A DNA stretch of 64,000 nucleotides from positions 1-64,000 of the forward strand of contig CAYRSC010000014.1 in NCBI GenBank assembly GCA_964427155.1. The letters are read 5' to 3'. The notes under the pieces were generated by a model that was not told the origin of the DNA, ran no database searches, and worked only from the letters and a program-made list of their open reading frames with translations. Position 1 is the stretch's first letter, and every line of letters begins with the position of its first letter. Source of the DNA: Desulfothermus sp964427155 (GTDB taxonomy: Bacteria; Desulfobacterota; Desulfovibrionia; Desulfovibrionales; Desulfothermaceae). The position numbers and the translations under genes were made by a program. This document shows, piece by piece, positions 1 through 6,817 of the stretch.

Positions 1-1
1 A

Positions 2-277
2 ACCCCCGAGTTTCCAACAGGCAACGGCAGGGTGGATATACACATAAGGTGCAAGGACATAGAAGGTGTAATAGAAGTAAAGAGCTTCAGGGACATGAGA
101 ACCCTGGAGCAATCTAAGTATCAAGCCTCAAAATATGCTAAAAAACTTGGATTAAAAGAGATACTTTTAGTGGTATTTGTATATGGGGTAGAGGAAGAAG
201 AGGCGTCAGTTTTAAGGGATGATATTGAGATAGAAGGGGTTAAGGTGATGGTTGAGCCAGTTGTTTTTGATGGGTAA
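2..277 (+). CDS. C-terminal fragment of a PD-(D/E)XK nuclease-like protein
   Basis: The frame is open from the left edge, so only the C-terminal 91 residues are present. It begins TPEFPTGNGRVDIHI and continues to GVIEVKSF. The Asp in GRVDIHI followed by the E-x-K in IEVKSF fits the PD-(D/E)XK nuclease core, as found at the C-terminus of the AAA-ATPase-like/DUF1703 family. A GTG at position 32 could initiate but would remove the catalytic Asp region's flank, so a continuing upstream gene is more likely. Nearest neighbour downstream is 580 bp away. Whether the protein is a full-length ATPase plus nuclease cannot be judged here. Confidence 0.5.
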   Translation, partial: TPEFPTGNGRVDIHIRCKDIEGVIEVKSFRDMRTLEQSKYQASKYAKKLGLKEILLVVFVYGVEEEEASVLRDDIEIEGVKVMVEPVVFDG

Positions 278-635
278 ATACGATAGGAAGCGCTATAGAT
301 TACTAAAATATTACAGCCCTGGCAAAGGATAAAGAAAAGAAAATTTGAGATGGTGGATGGGCTGGAGATAGTCAGATAATTTTTAAAAAGGCCTAAAGAA
401 ATAGATGGTTAGATATGGATAGGGTTAAGTAAGATCAGTGGGAATAGGTCCTTCCTCAGTTCCCTTCCTGCCTATGCCAGGACAGAAATTTCCTTTAAAG
501 GATGGGGTGTTAGGGGAAATAAGGATGATCCAGTGAGGGAGGAGAGAGGAGACGAGCCATAATTTTTCTTGTAATGACTTCTCCTCATTGGGGCATCTTT
601 CTTCTCCTGAGGGGAGGGTAGTGTGTTTTTTTGTC
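278..635. other. Non-coding stretch, no gene supported
   Basis: About 360 bp between the nuclease-like fragment and the mgtE promoter. A 20-codon frame starting at 270 (MGKYDRKRYRLL...) is too short to defend. The open frame on the minus strand at 472-741 has no family-like features, no ribosome binding site and low-complexity composition, so I do not call it. The stretch may be decayed sequence. Confidence 0.5.
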
Positions 636-664
636 TTGAGAAAAAAATAAAACTAAGATAAAAT
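636..664 (+). promoter_or_regulatory. Predicted sigma70 promoter of mgtE
   Basis: TTGAGA at 636-641 and TAAAAT at 659-664 with a 17-bp spacer, in AT-rich sequence. An overlapping pair, TTGTCT at 631 and TAAGAT at 654, has the same spacing. Transcription would begin near 671 and leave a leader of about 188 nt before the mgtE ATG. Confidence 0.5.
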
Positions 665-670
665 AAATAT

Positions 671-858
671 CTTTTGTAACCAGACTTCAGCAAGGTGGTT
701 GGGGATAGGGTTATGTCTGAGTCTGACAGTAGAAGTGCCACTGTGGGTGGGTGGCAGGTATCTTGGAGTCTTCTCTCCAGCCAGTCCTGTTAATGGTGTC
801 GCCTCATGTGCCGGGAGGGCTGGTTGGAGGGCCTTTTCCGGTGTTTAGGGGGTGAACC
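671..858 (+). promoter_or_regulatory. Structured 5' leader of mgtE, candidate metal-responsive RNA
   Basis: Three consecutive hairpins can be drawn. The first pairs 681-690 with 717-725, nine pairs and one bulged T. The second pairs TGCCAC at 736-741 with GTGGCA at 751-756. The third is a 14-bp stem, 775-788 with 816-829, containing two G-U pairs and a 27-nt loop. The ribosome binding site (aggggg near 847) follows. Mg2+ transporter genes are often controlled by leader RNAs such as the M-box (established). I do not see the M-box consensus here, so the class is unknown and the regulatory role is inference. Confidence 0.4.
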
Positions 859-2238
859 ATGACCAAAAATCCTCTCCTTGTTCCAGAGATTAGAGAATTT
901 CTCTCTCGGGGAGATATTACCAGTCTAAAGGAATTTTGCAAAAATACTCATCCTGGCCTGGTGGCAGAGTTTTTATCTCCTCTTTCCCCCCGAGAGATCT
1001 GGTCCATCTTGAGACATATTGAGCCAGATGTCCGGGCAGAGATCTTCAGTCATCTGGATCTGGACCTCCAGATAAAGATGACAGAGGAACTCTCCCGTCA
1101 GGACCTTGCCACTCTTATTTCTGAGATGTCTCCTGATGACAGAGTAGACCTGCTGAAGAGATTGCCAGAGGACAAGAGGGAGGCCCTCTTGCCTGCTATT
1201 GCCCAGGCAGAGAGGGAAGATATAAGGAAGTTGTCTTCTTATCCTGAGGGGACTGCAGGGGCAGTGATGACCTCAGACTATGCCACCATACCTCCGGATA
1301 TCACTGCAGGAGAAGCTATAGATAGACTCAGGAGGGAGGCACCGGACAAAGAGACCATTTATTATTGTTATGTGGTAGATGAGAAGAGACGGCTCCTTGG
1401 GCTTGTATCCTTAAAGGACCTTATCCTGGCCAGACCGGATACGCGGGTTAGAGATATTATGAATACAGATCTCATCTATGCCCATGTCTCAGATGACCAG
1501 GAGGAGGTGGCAAGAAAGATACAAAAGTATGACCTTATTGCCCTTCCTGTGGTAAATGGTGACAATGCCCTTGTGGGAATAATTACCTATGATGATGCAA
1601 TGGATATAATTACTCAGGAACATACTGAGGATATGGAGAAATTGATGGCCATTGGTGGTTCTCATGAAACAGCGGCCTATATGAAGACCTCTGCCCTGGA
1701 GCATTTTAAGAATCGCTGTGGATGGATAATACTCCTTGCCCTTCTGGGTCTGGTGTCTGGATTCATAGTGGAGAAGTTTGAACATGTTATAATGCAATTT
1801 ACCATTCTTGCCACCTTCATGCCCATGCTGGCCGATACTGGGGGCAACACAGGGAGTCAGTCTGCCACACTGGTGATTCGGGCCCTTGCCCTGGGGGAGA
1901 TAACCCCAGGGGATTTCTTAAAGGTATTGATAAAGGAATTTAAGGTCTCCATCTTGCTGGGCCTTGCCCTGGCAGTGGTTGCCATTGTGCGGGTGGTATT
2001 GTATCAATTTACTAATCCCCTAGAGCATATCCCTGTGAGCAGGATAGGCATGGCAGTGAGTCTTGCCCTGGGACTTCAGGTGGTATCCTCTACCCTTATA
2101 GGGGCAGTGCTTCCTCTGGTGGCGGCAAGATTTCGGGCGGATCCAGCAGTAGTTGCAAGCCCTGCCCTAACCACTATTGTGGATATTACAGGGTTATTTA
2201 TATTTTTCTCCATTGCAAAATTTATTCTGGGGATATAG
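859..2238 (+). CDS. mgtE: Magnesium transporter MgtE
   Basis: 459 residues, the usual MgtE length. The protein has the N-terminal helical MgtE_N domain (about 1-130), paired CBS domains (about 135-260; note the AVMTSDYATIPPD start) and a membrane domain with five predicted helices. The signature PMLADTGGNTGSQ, which forms part of the Mg2+ pore, is intact. MgtE is a homodimeric inner-membrane Mg2+ channel gated by Mg2+ bound in its cytosolic domains. The start ATG follows aggggg with suitable spacing. It lies 9 bp before pncC, so it probably leads a small operon with pncC and pgeF. The long structured leader upstream suggests extra control. Confidence 0.95.
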   Translation: MTKNPLLVPEIREFLSRGDITSLKEFCKNTHPGLVAEFLSPLSPREIWSILRHIEPDVRAEIFSHLDLDLQIKMTEELSRQDLATLISEMSPDDRVDLLKRLPEDKREALLPAIAQAEREDIRKLSSYPEGTAGAVMTSDYATIPPDITAGEAIDRLRREAPDKETIYYCYVVDEKRRLLGLVSLKDLILARPDTRVRDIMNTDLIYAHVSDDQEEVARKIQKYDLIALPVVNGDNALVGIITYDDAMDIITQEHTEDMEKLMAIGGSHETAAYMKTSALEHFKNRCGWIILLALLGLVSGFIVEKFEHVIMQFTILATFMPMLADTGGNTGSQSATLVIRALALGEITPGDFLKVLIKEFKVSILLGLALAVVAIVRVVLYQFTNPLEHIPVSRIGMAVSLALGLQVVSSTLIGAVLPLVAARFRADPAVVASPALTTIVDITGLFIFFSIAKFILGI

Positions 2239-2247
2239 GAGGGGCTC

Positions 2248-2745
2248 ATGGAGAAAATAGAAGGGGTAGTAGAAGAGGTGGCAAGATTTATGTTGTCCCG
2301 GGGCATTACTATCTCTGTGGCAGAAAGCTGCACTGGGGGACTTATCTCTCACATGCTTACTCAACTTCCAGGGAGTTCAGGGTATTTTATCCTGGGCACA
2401 GTTACCTATCACAACAGGGCAAAGACCCATATCCTAGGGGTCTCCCCTTTGCTTATATCCCAGAGAGGGGCAGTGGATGAGGATGTGGCCAGGGCTATGG
2501 CCCAGGGGGTAAGGGCGCGGGGAGAGACCCACATTGGCCTTGCCACTACAGGTATTGCAGGACCTGGAGGAGGAAGTGAGAAAAAGCCTGTGGGTATGTT
2601 GTGTATAGGATACTCTTCTCCCACTCGGCTTGTAGCGTGTAGTGTTTATTCAGAAAATAGGGATAGACACTACAACAAGAAGTTTTTTGCCCTTTCGGCG
2701 TTGAAATTTTTAAAAGCGCAACTGGATGAGGATTATGGCCAATAA
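2248..2745 (+). CDS. pncC: Nicotinamide-nucleotide amidohydrolase (CinA C-terminal domain type)
   Basis: 165 residues, matching the stand-alone PncC/CinA C-terminal domain without the N-terminal molybdopterin-binding-like domain. Family motifs SVAESCTGGLISHMLT, GTVTYHNRAK and GIAGPGGGS are all present; the Ser and Lys of the catalytic centre lie in the first two. The enzyme deamidates nicotinamide mononucleotide to nicotinic acid mononucleotide in the pyridine nucleotide cycle and acts in the cytoplasm. Its 3' end overlaps the next gene, so the two are probably co-translated. Confidence 0.9.
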   Translation: MEKIEGVVEEVARFMLSRGITISVAESCTGGLISHMLTQLPGSSGYFILGTVTYHNRAKTHILGVSPLLISQRGAVDEDVARAMAQGVRARGETHIGLATTGIAGPGGGSEKKPVGMLCIGYSSPTRLVACSVYSENRDRHYNKKFFALSALKFLKAQLDEDYGQ

Positions 2746-3493
2746 GGTCTGGAGCATTCCTTTCAGATTTCCAGGAATAACTCATGTTAGGTGTATGTTT
2801 ACTACCAGGGTGGGGGGCCATAGCACCGGTAGATTTTGGGGAGCTAATCTATCCTTTGGCGTGGGAGATGAGATGGATGCGGTAAATAGGAACAGGCAGG
2901 AGGTGTTAAAGGAGATAGGATGTCCTTTTTTTGCAGAGGTGGAACAGGTTCACGGAGATAGAATGATATTTGTGGAAGAGGGTTCCCATGTCCCTTCTCT
3001 GGAAAAGGCAGATGCCCTGGCCACTGGGTTATGGAATGTGCCCTTGCTCATAAAAGTGGCTGATTGTCAACCTGTGCTGGTGAGTGATGTGCAGGCAAGG
3101 GCTATTGCAGCATTTCACGTTGGATGGAGGGCAAATAGGGGAGGTTTTTTGCAGAAATGGATAAGGGAGTTTTGTGAGCACTATAATTTAACCCCTGAGG
3201 AGCTTATGGTGGTCAGGGGACCAAGCCTGGGACCTGCCCATTGCGAGTTTATAAACTTTGCCACAGAGTGGGGAGAGGGGTTTGATGCCTATTATGATCC
3301 CTCATCTCAGAACGTAAATCTGTGGCAGCTTACCAGAGATCAGTTAATAGAAGCAAAAATACCTCAGGAGCACATCTTTTCATTGGACCTATGTACCTAT
3401 TCCTGTGATTTTCATTTCTTTTCATATAGAAGGGACCATCTTACTGGGAGACAGGGAGGGATTATCTGGAAGAGAGATGAGGATAAAGGTTAA
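2726..3493 (+). CDS. pgeF: Peptidoglycan editing factor PgeF (YfiH/laccase-domain family)
   Basis: 255 residues. Motifs of the multicopper polyphenol oxidase-like family are visible: FAEVEQVHGDRM, ADALATG, PLLIKVADCQPVLV and AAFHVGWR, giving the Zn-binding His-Cys-His set. Family members remove or prevent mis-incorporation of L-Ser at position 1 of the peptidoglycan stem peptide, and some show adenosine-processing activity. Two starts are possible, ATG 2726 and ATG 2735, the second giving MANKVW; neither has a strong ribosome binding site. Both overlap pncC, which suggests translational coupling. Confidence 0.88.
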   Translation: MRIMANKVWSIPFRFPGITHVRCMFTTRVGGHSTGRFWGANLSFGVGDEMDAVNRNRQEVLKEIGCPFFAEVEQVHGDRMIFVEEGSHVPSLEKADALATGLWNVPLLIKVADCQPVLVSDVQARAIAAFHVGWRANRGGFLQKWIREFCEHYNLTPEELMVVRGPSLGPAHCEFINFATEWGEGFDAYYDPSSQNVNLWQLTRDQLIEAKIPQEHIFSLDLCTYSCDFHFFSYRRDHLTGRQGGIIWKRDEDKG

Positions 3494-3561
3494 TGTTATT
3501 AACTATATTGCATATCACGTGATATTAAAATTTTTAAAGAGATGAGGGTCAAATTATTTAT

Positions 3562-3590
3562 TTGACAAATGGGTAAAACTCACCTATTAA
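3562..3590 (+). promoter_or_regulatory. Strong sigma70 promoter of the selenoprotein gene
   Basis: A consensus TTGACA at 3562-3567 and TATTAA at 3585-3590 with an exact 17-bp spacer. Transcription would start near 3597, about 65 nt before the ATG at 3663, which has aggagg at 3652-3657. With the terminator after 3999 this makes a one-gene transcription unit. Confidence 0.75.
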
Positions 3591-3662
3591 TTTACCTAGT
3601 GAATTTGTGTGGGATACGTATGTGTCCCGGGCATGGATAGAAAAAGAAATTAGGAGGCTAAG

Positions 3663-3971
3663 ATGTTAAATTTGACTGAAGGGGCAAAGGAACTTTTAGA
3701 TCAGCATTTTCAGGGTAAAAAGGAGGTTCCCTCTATACGGGTATATCTTGCGCCTGGCTGAGGAGGGGCTCAGCTCAATCTTGCTCTGGATGAGCAGAGA
3801 GAAAATGATCATGTATTTACCTTTGATCGTTACACCTTTGTAATTGATAAGAATCTATTGCAGTCAGTGGCACCTGTGGAGATTGATGGAAGCCCCTGGG
3901 GTTTTAAGATAAATTCCAAACTCTCTTCTGCGGCTGGAAGTGGATGTTCCTCTTGCTCCAGCTGTGGATAG
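3663..3971 (+). CDS. HesB/IscA-like selenoprotein (in-frame TGA read as Sec33)
   Basis: Read through one TGA at 3759-3761, this is a continuous 102-residue protein: MLNLTEGAKELL..., then YLAPG-U-GGAQLNLAL at the Sec, ending in a Cys cluster (GSGCSSCSSCG). The layout matches the HesB-like selenoprotein family known from Deltaproteobacteria and relatives, an IscA-fold protein with Sec at a conserved ligand position. A good ribosome binding site (aggagg, 5 nt from the ATG), a consensus promoter and a terminator bracket exactly this frame, which argues against a pseudogene. A hairpin about 22 nt after the TGA fits a bacterial SECIS. Role: probably Fe-S or metal related, but the substrate is not established. 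Automatic callers will miss or truncate it. Confidence 0.9.
3762..3799 (+). promoter_or_regulatory. Predicted bacterial SECIS element
   Basis: Immediately after the TGA, CTCTG at 3784-3788 pairs with CAGAG at 3795-3799 around a six-base loop GATGAG. The first loop G lies 28 nt from the TGA, within the 16-37 nt range described for bacterial SECIS loops. An alternative pairing of the nearby GCTCA and TGAGC also exists. SelB recruitment by this hairpin is inference. Confidence 0.6.
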
Positions 3972-3998
3972 AGGTAGCACATCCAATGAGTTCTGTGG

Positions 3999-4026
3999 GG
4001 CCCCGTGAGGGGCCTTTTTGTTTTTT
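3999..4026 (+). terminator. Rho-independent terminator after the selenoprotein gene
   Basis: GGCCCC at 3999-4004 and GGGGCC at 4009-4014 form a six-bp GC stem with a four-base loop, followed directly by a T-rich tail (4015-4026). Confidence 0.88.
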
Positions 4027-4043
4027 GGAAGTATTGCTATTAT

Positions 4044-4073
4044 TTGACAGAGAAAGGAGGGGAGGGGTAAAAA
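4044..4073 (+). promoter_or_regulatory. Predicted promoter of the PqqD-like/ATP-grasp operon
   Basis: TTGACA at 4044-4049 with TAAAAA at 4068-4073, spacer 18 bp. It lies just behind the terminator at 3999-4026 and 115-145 bp before the first gene. The transcribed leader then contains a hairpin with stem 4080-4086/4121-4127 (seven pairs). Confidence 0.5.
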
Positions 4074-4079
4074 ATTAAG

Positions 4080-4127
4080 TCCCCCTGGTCCTATGTGATG
4101 GTTGTGCTCCTTGACTCCAGAGGGGGA
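4080..4127 (+). promoter_or_regulatory. Hairpin in the leader of the PqqD-like operon
   Basis: TCCCCCT at 4080-4086 pairs with AGGGGGA at 4121-4127, with a further GG/CC pair inside after a two-base bulge. The 34-nt loop has no recognised riboswitch motif. The hairpin may stabilise the transcript or overlap the start site. No T-run follows, so it is not a terminator. Confidence 0.3.
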
Positions 4128-4187
4128 TGAAGGGGTGTATTTCTGTGAAAATAAAGAAGTTTGTCTAGTTTTAGGAGAGGAGGATAA

Positions 4188-4430
4188 ATGGATAGGCTCA
4201 GGCATCTTGCCATAAATGAGGAGGGATTCATCTTTGACCCCTTGACGGGAAATAGCTTTACCACCAACAGGACAGGATTGTTTATCCTTTCCAGATTAAA
4301 GGAGGGAAAGAGGGAAGAGGAGATCCTGGAGGAGATGGAGGAGGCCTTTGAAGGGGAGAAGGGGGAGATGGAGAAGGACCTTACTGATTTTTTAGAACAA
4401 CTTAGATTTCATGGACTTGTGGGAGAATAG
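4188..4430 (+). CDS. PqqD-like peptide-binding protein (RiPP recognition element fold)
   Basis: 80 residues. The pattern (R-H-L-A-I-N-E-E-G-F-I-F-D, then a TGNSFTTNRTGLFILSRL segment, then an acidic helix and a final leucine-rich helix) fits PqqD-type proteins: a three-stranded beta sheet packed on three helices that binds the leader segment of a ribosomal peptide. The ribosome binding site aggagg is four bases from the ATG. The stop codon directly abuts the ATP-grasp gene. In RiPP pathways such proteins deliver a leader-bearing substrate to a modifying enzyme; no separate precursor peptide gene is visible here, see the decarboxylase-like gene. Family assignment is by pattern only. Confidence 0.65.
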   Translation: MDRLRHLAINEEGFIFDPLTGNSFTTNRTGLFILSRLKEGKREEEILEEMEEAFEGEKGEMEKDLTDFLEQLRFHGLVGE

Positions 4431-5471
4431 ATGAAACAGATAAAGGTTGGAGTTTCAGGTATAAATGCAGTGGATAATCCTGGTCCAGGGATTGGGGTGG
4501 TGAGGAGCCTTAAAGAGGATAGGGACCTGGAGGTGTATGCAGTGGGCCTTGCCTATGATGCCATGGACCCAGGTATATACATGGACTGGCTCATAGACAA
4601 GGCGTATATTGTCCCCTATCCCTCGGTCTCAGAAAAGGACTTTATTTCCAGAATCCTCTACATAAAAGAGGCTACTGGGGTAGATGTGATTATCCCTACA
4701 CTGGATGCAGAGCTTCCAATCTATATAAATTCCAGTGAGATGCTCAGGGACAGAGGTATAAAGACCTTTTTGCCCACCAGGGAGCAATTTGAATTAAGGG
4801 GTAAGACAAGGCTTTCTGAGGTGGCACGGCGTATTGATATCCTAGAGCCTGAGAGTGTTAATATCTCTTCCCCCTCTCAGCTCCCAGAGGCGGTGGAATC
4901 CATTGGTTTTCCCCTTATGATAAAAGGGCTTTTTTATAAGGCCTATCTGGCCCATACCTATCAGGAGGCAGTTAGTTACTTCCATAAGATAGTGTCTGAG
5001 TGGGGATATCCTGTGATCCTTCAGAAGGTGGTAAGGGGAGAAGAGATGAATGTCATTGGAGTGGGGGATGGAACAGGGGGAGATCTTGGATTGGTGGCCA
5101 TAAAAAAGTTGTGGACCACCTCCCTGGGAAAGATATGGACCGGGGTTACCATAAAAAATCAGGCATTACTGGATGCGGCCAAAAGATTTGTGAGAGAATA
5201 TAAGTGGAAAGGTGCCTTTGAATTAGAGTGTATAGTGGATTCCAATCGGTTATACCTCATAGAAATAAATCCCCGCTTCCCTGCGTGGGTATATTTTTCC
5301 ACTGGGGTGGGGGTGAATCTCCCTTCTCGTCTGGTGAGGGCCGCCCTTGGAATGGATGTGGAAAGGGGCTCAGACTATGAGGCAGGGAGACTATATGTGA
5401 GATACACCTATGAGGTGGTTACTGATATGAGCGCATTTCAGAGTATTGTAATGAGAGGAGAGACAGGATGA
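4431..5471 (+). CDS. ATP-grasp ligase of carbamoyl-phosphate-synthase-like type
   Basis: 346 residues. The N-terminal part (about 1-110) resembles a pre-ATP-grasp Rossmann domain (KVGVSGINAVDNPGPGIGVV). An ATP-grasp core follows, with FPLMIKG as the ATP-binding Lys strand and a C-terminal FELECIVDS and LIEINPRFP, the Glu and Asn that bind Mg-ATP. ATP-grasp enzymes join a carboxylate, through an acyl phosphate, to an amine, thiol or amino acid. Its start codon follows the PqqD-like stop without a gap, and its last four bases overlap the next gene as ATGA. Substrate unknown; context suggests modification of a peptide, protein or amino acid. Confidence 0.75.
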   Translation: MKQIKVGVSGINAVDNPGPGIGVVRSLKEDRDLEVYAVGLAYDAMDPGIYMDWLIDKAYIVPYPSVSEKDFISRILYIKEATGVDVIIPTLDAELPIYINSSEMLRDRGIKTFLPTREQFELRGKTRLSEVARRIDILEPESVNISSPSQLPEAVESIGFPLMIKGLFYKAYLAHTYQEAVSYFHKIVSEWGYPVILQKVVRGEEMNVIGVGDGTGGDLGLVAIKKLWTTSLGKIWTGVTIKNQALLDAAKRFVREYKWKGAFELECIVDSNRLYLIEINPRFPAWVYFSTGVGVNLPSRLVRAALGMDVERGSDYEAGRLYVRYTYEVVTDMSAFQSIVMRGETG

Positions 5472-6817
5472 AACAGCCATATGAAAAACCTGTTATATTT
5501 AAATTACAGTCAGGTCTTATGAATAAGTTTGGCCCTTCATATCTCAAGAGGGTGAGGGACAAGATAGATGGAGTCTCGGTTTCCCGTCTGGTAGAGGGAT
5601 TTGGTTCTCCCCTTTTTGTATTTTCTGAGAGAAAGATAAGGAGACAATATCGGTATATTTATGAATTATTTTCCTCCAGGTATCCAAATGTCCACTTTGG
5701 ATGGTCATATAAAACCAATTACCTGGATGCAATCTGTTCTATTTTACATCAAGAGGGTGCATGGGCAGAGGTGGTCTCTTCTTTTGAGTATGAAAAGGCC
5801 AGGAGACAGGGTATAGAGGGTTCAAGGATAATATTTAATGGCCCTTATAAGGAAAAGGAGGCCCTTAAAAGGGCAGTTGAGGAAGGGGCGATTATAAATA
5901 TTGATCACTTTGAAGAGATACAGGACCTGGAGGAGGTGGCCTCTTCCCTTGAGAGGGAAATAAAGGTGGGAATTCGTATAAATATGGATACTGGGATTTC
6001 TCCTCAGTGGACTAGGTTTGGATTTAACCTGGAATCTGGACAGGCCCTGGATGCTGTAAAGCGCATGGTCTATGGAAAGCGACTTATATTAAACGGTCTC
6101 CATTGCCATATTGGGACCTTTATCCTGGACCCTTCTGCCTATGCAGTGCAGATAAAGAAGATGCTGGAATTTGCCTATATGTTGGAAGATGATTTTGGTC
6201 TTCACATAGAATATCTGGACATTGGGGGAGGGTTTCCCTCTAGGAACAGATTAAAGGGCATATATCTTCCTCCTGAGGTCTCTGTACCCTCCCTGGAGGA
6301 GTTTGCAGAGGCAATATGTGATACCCTTCTCAGGAATCTGAGACCCAATGATTTTCCAAACCTCTTCCTGGAGTCTGGCAGGGCAATTGTTGACGAGGCA
6401 GGATATCTCATCACCACTGTGCATGCCATTAAGCGTCTCCCTGACTCCATGAGGGCCTATGTGGTGGATGCAGGGGTAAATCTATTGTTTACCTCTTTCT
6501 GGTATAATTTCAACATTGAGGTGGAGAGGGCGGTGGAAGGGTCTCCTGAACCTGCTATCATCTTTGGACCCCTTTGTATGAATATAGATGTGGTAGCAGA
6601 ACACGCATATTTACCTCCCCTGCCCAGGGGCACTCGCCTGATTATATCTCCAGTTGGGGCCTATAATGTTACCCAATGGATGCAGTTTATCTCTTATAGA
6701 CCCAATGTGGTCCTTATTACCCAGAGAGACACCCTGGAACTCATAAGGAAAGGGGAATCCCTGGAAGATATTGTTCAAAAGGAATATGTGCCTGAGGAGT
6801 TGAAGATATCAAAATAA
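5468..6817 (+). CDS. Fold-III PLP-dependent decarboxylase-like enzyme with leader-like N-terminus
   Basis: 449 residues, related to diaminopimelate, ornithine and arginine decarboxylases. PLP-binding Lys82 sits in GWSYKTNYLDA, His212/His214 in HCHIGTF, the phosphate-binding glycines at 253-255 (GGGFPS), and a Cys370 in FGPLCMNIDV, the position of the active-site Cys. The usual C-E-S-G-D is changed to C-M-N-I-D, so the substrate may differ from diaminopimelate. The first 22 residues (MKQPYEKPVI..., then LQSGLMNKFG) are not part of the enzyme fold and resemble the YxxPxI start of many RiPP precursor leaders. ATGA overlap with the ATP-grasp gene and TAATG overlap with the next gene show tight coupling. 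It is not assigned as lysA. Confidence 0.7.
   Translation: MKQPYEKPVIFKLQSGLMNKFGPSYLKRVRDKIDGVSVSRLVEGFGSPLFVFSERKIRRQYRYIYELFSSRYPNVHFGWSYKTNYLDAICSILHQEGAWAEVVSSFEYEKARRQGIEGSRIIFNGPYKEKEALKRAVEEGAIINIDHFEEIQDLEEVASSLEREIKVGIRINMDTGISPQWTRFGFNLESGQALDAVKRMVYGKRLILNGLHCHIGTFILDPSAYAVQIKKMLEFAYMLEDDFGLHIEYLDIGGGFPSRNRLKGIYLPPEVSVPSLEEFAEAICDTLLRNLRPNDFPNLFLESGRAIVDEAGYLITTVHAIKRLPDSMRAYVVDAGVNLLFTSFWYNFNIEVERAVEGSPEPAIIFGPLCMNIDVVAEHAYLPPLPRGTRLIISPVGAYNVTQWMQFISYRPNVVLITQRDTLELIRKGESLEDIVQKEYVPEELKISK

Noticed and set aside
472..741. Open frame on minus strand upstream of mgtE
   Set aside because: It overlaps the promoter and leader of mgtE, has no ribosome binding site and low-complexity composition without a family pattern.
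5468..6817. Calling the PLP enzyme diaminopimelate decarboxylase (lysA)
   Set aside because: The substrate-specific C-E-S-G-D motif is changed to C-M-N-I-D, it has an extra N-terminal leader-like segment, and the neighbours are not lysine genes.
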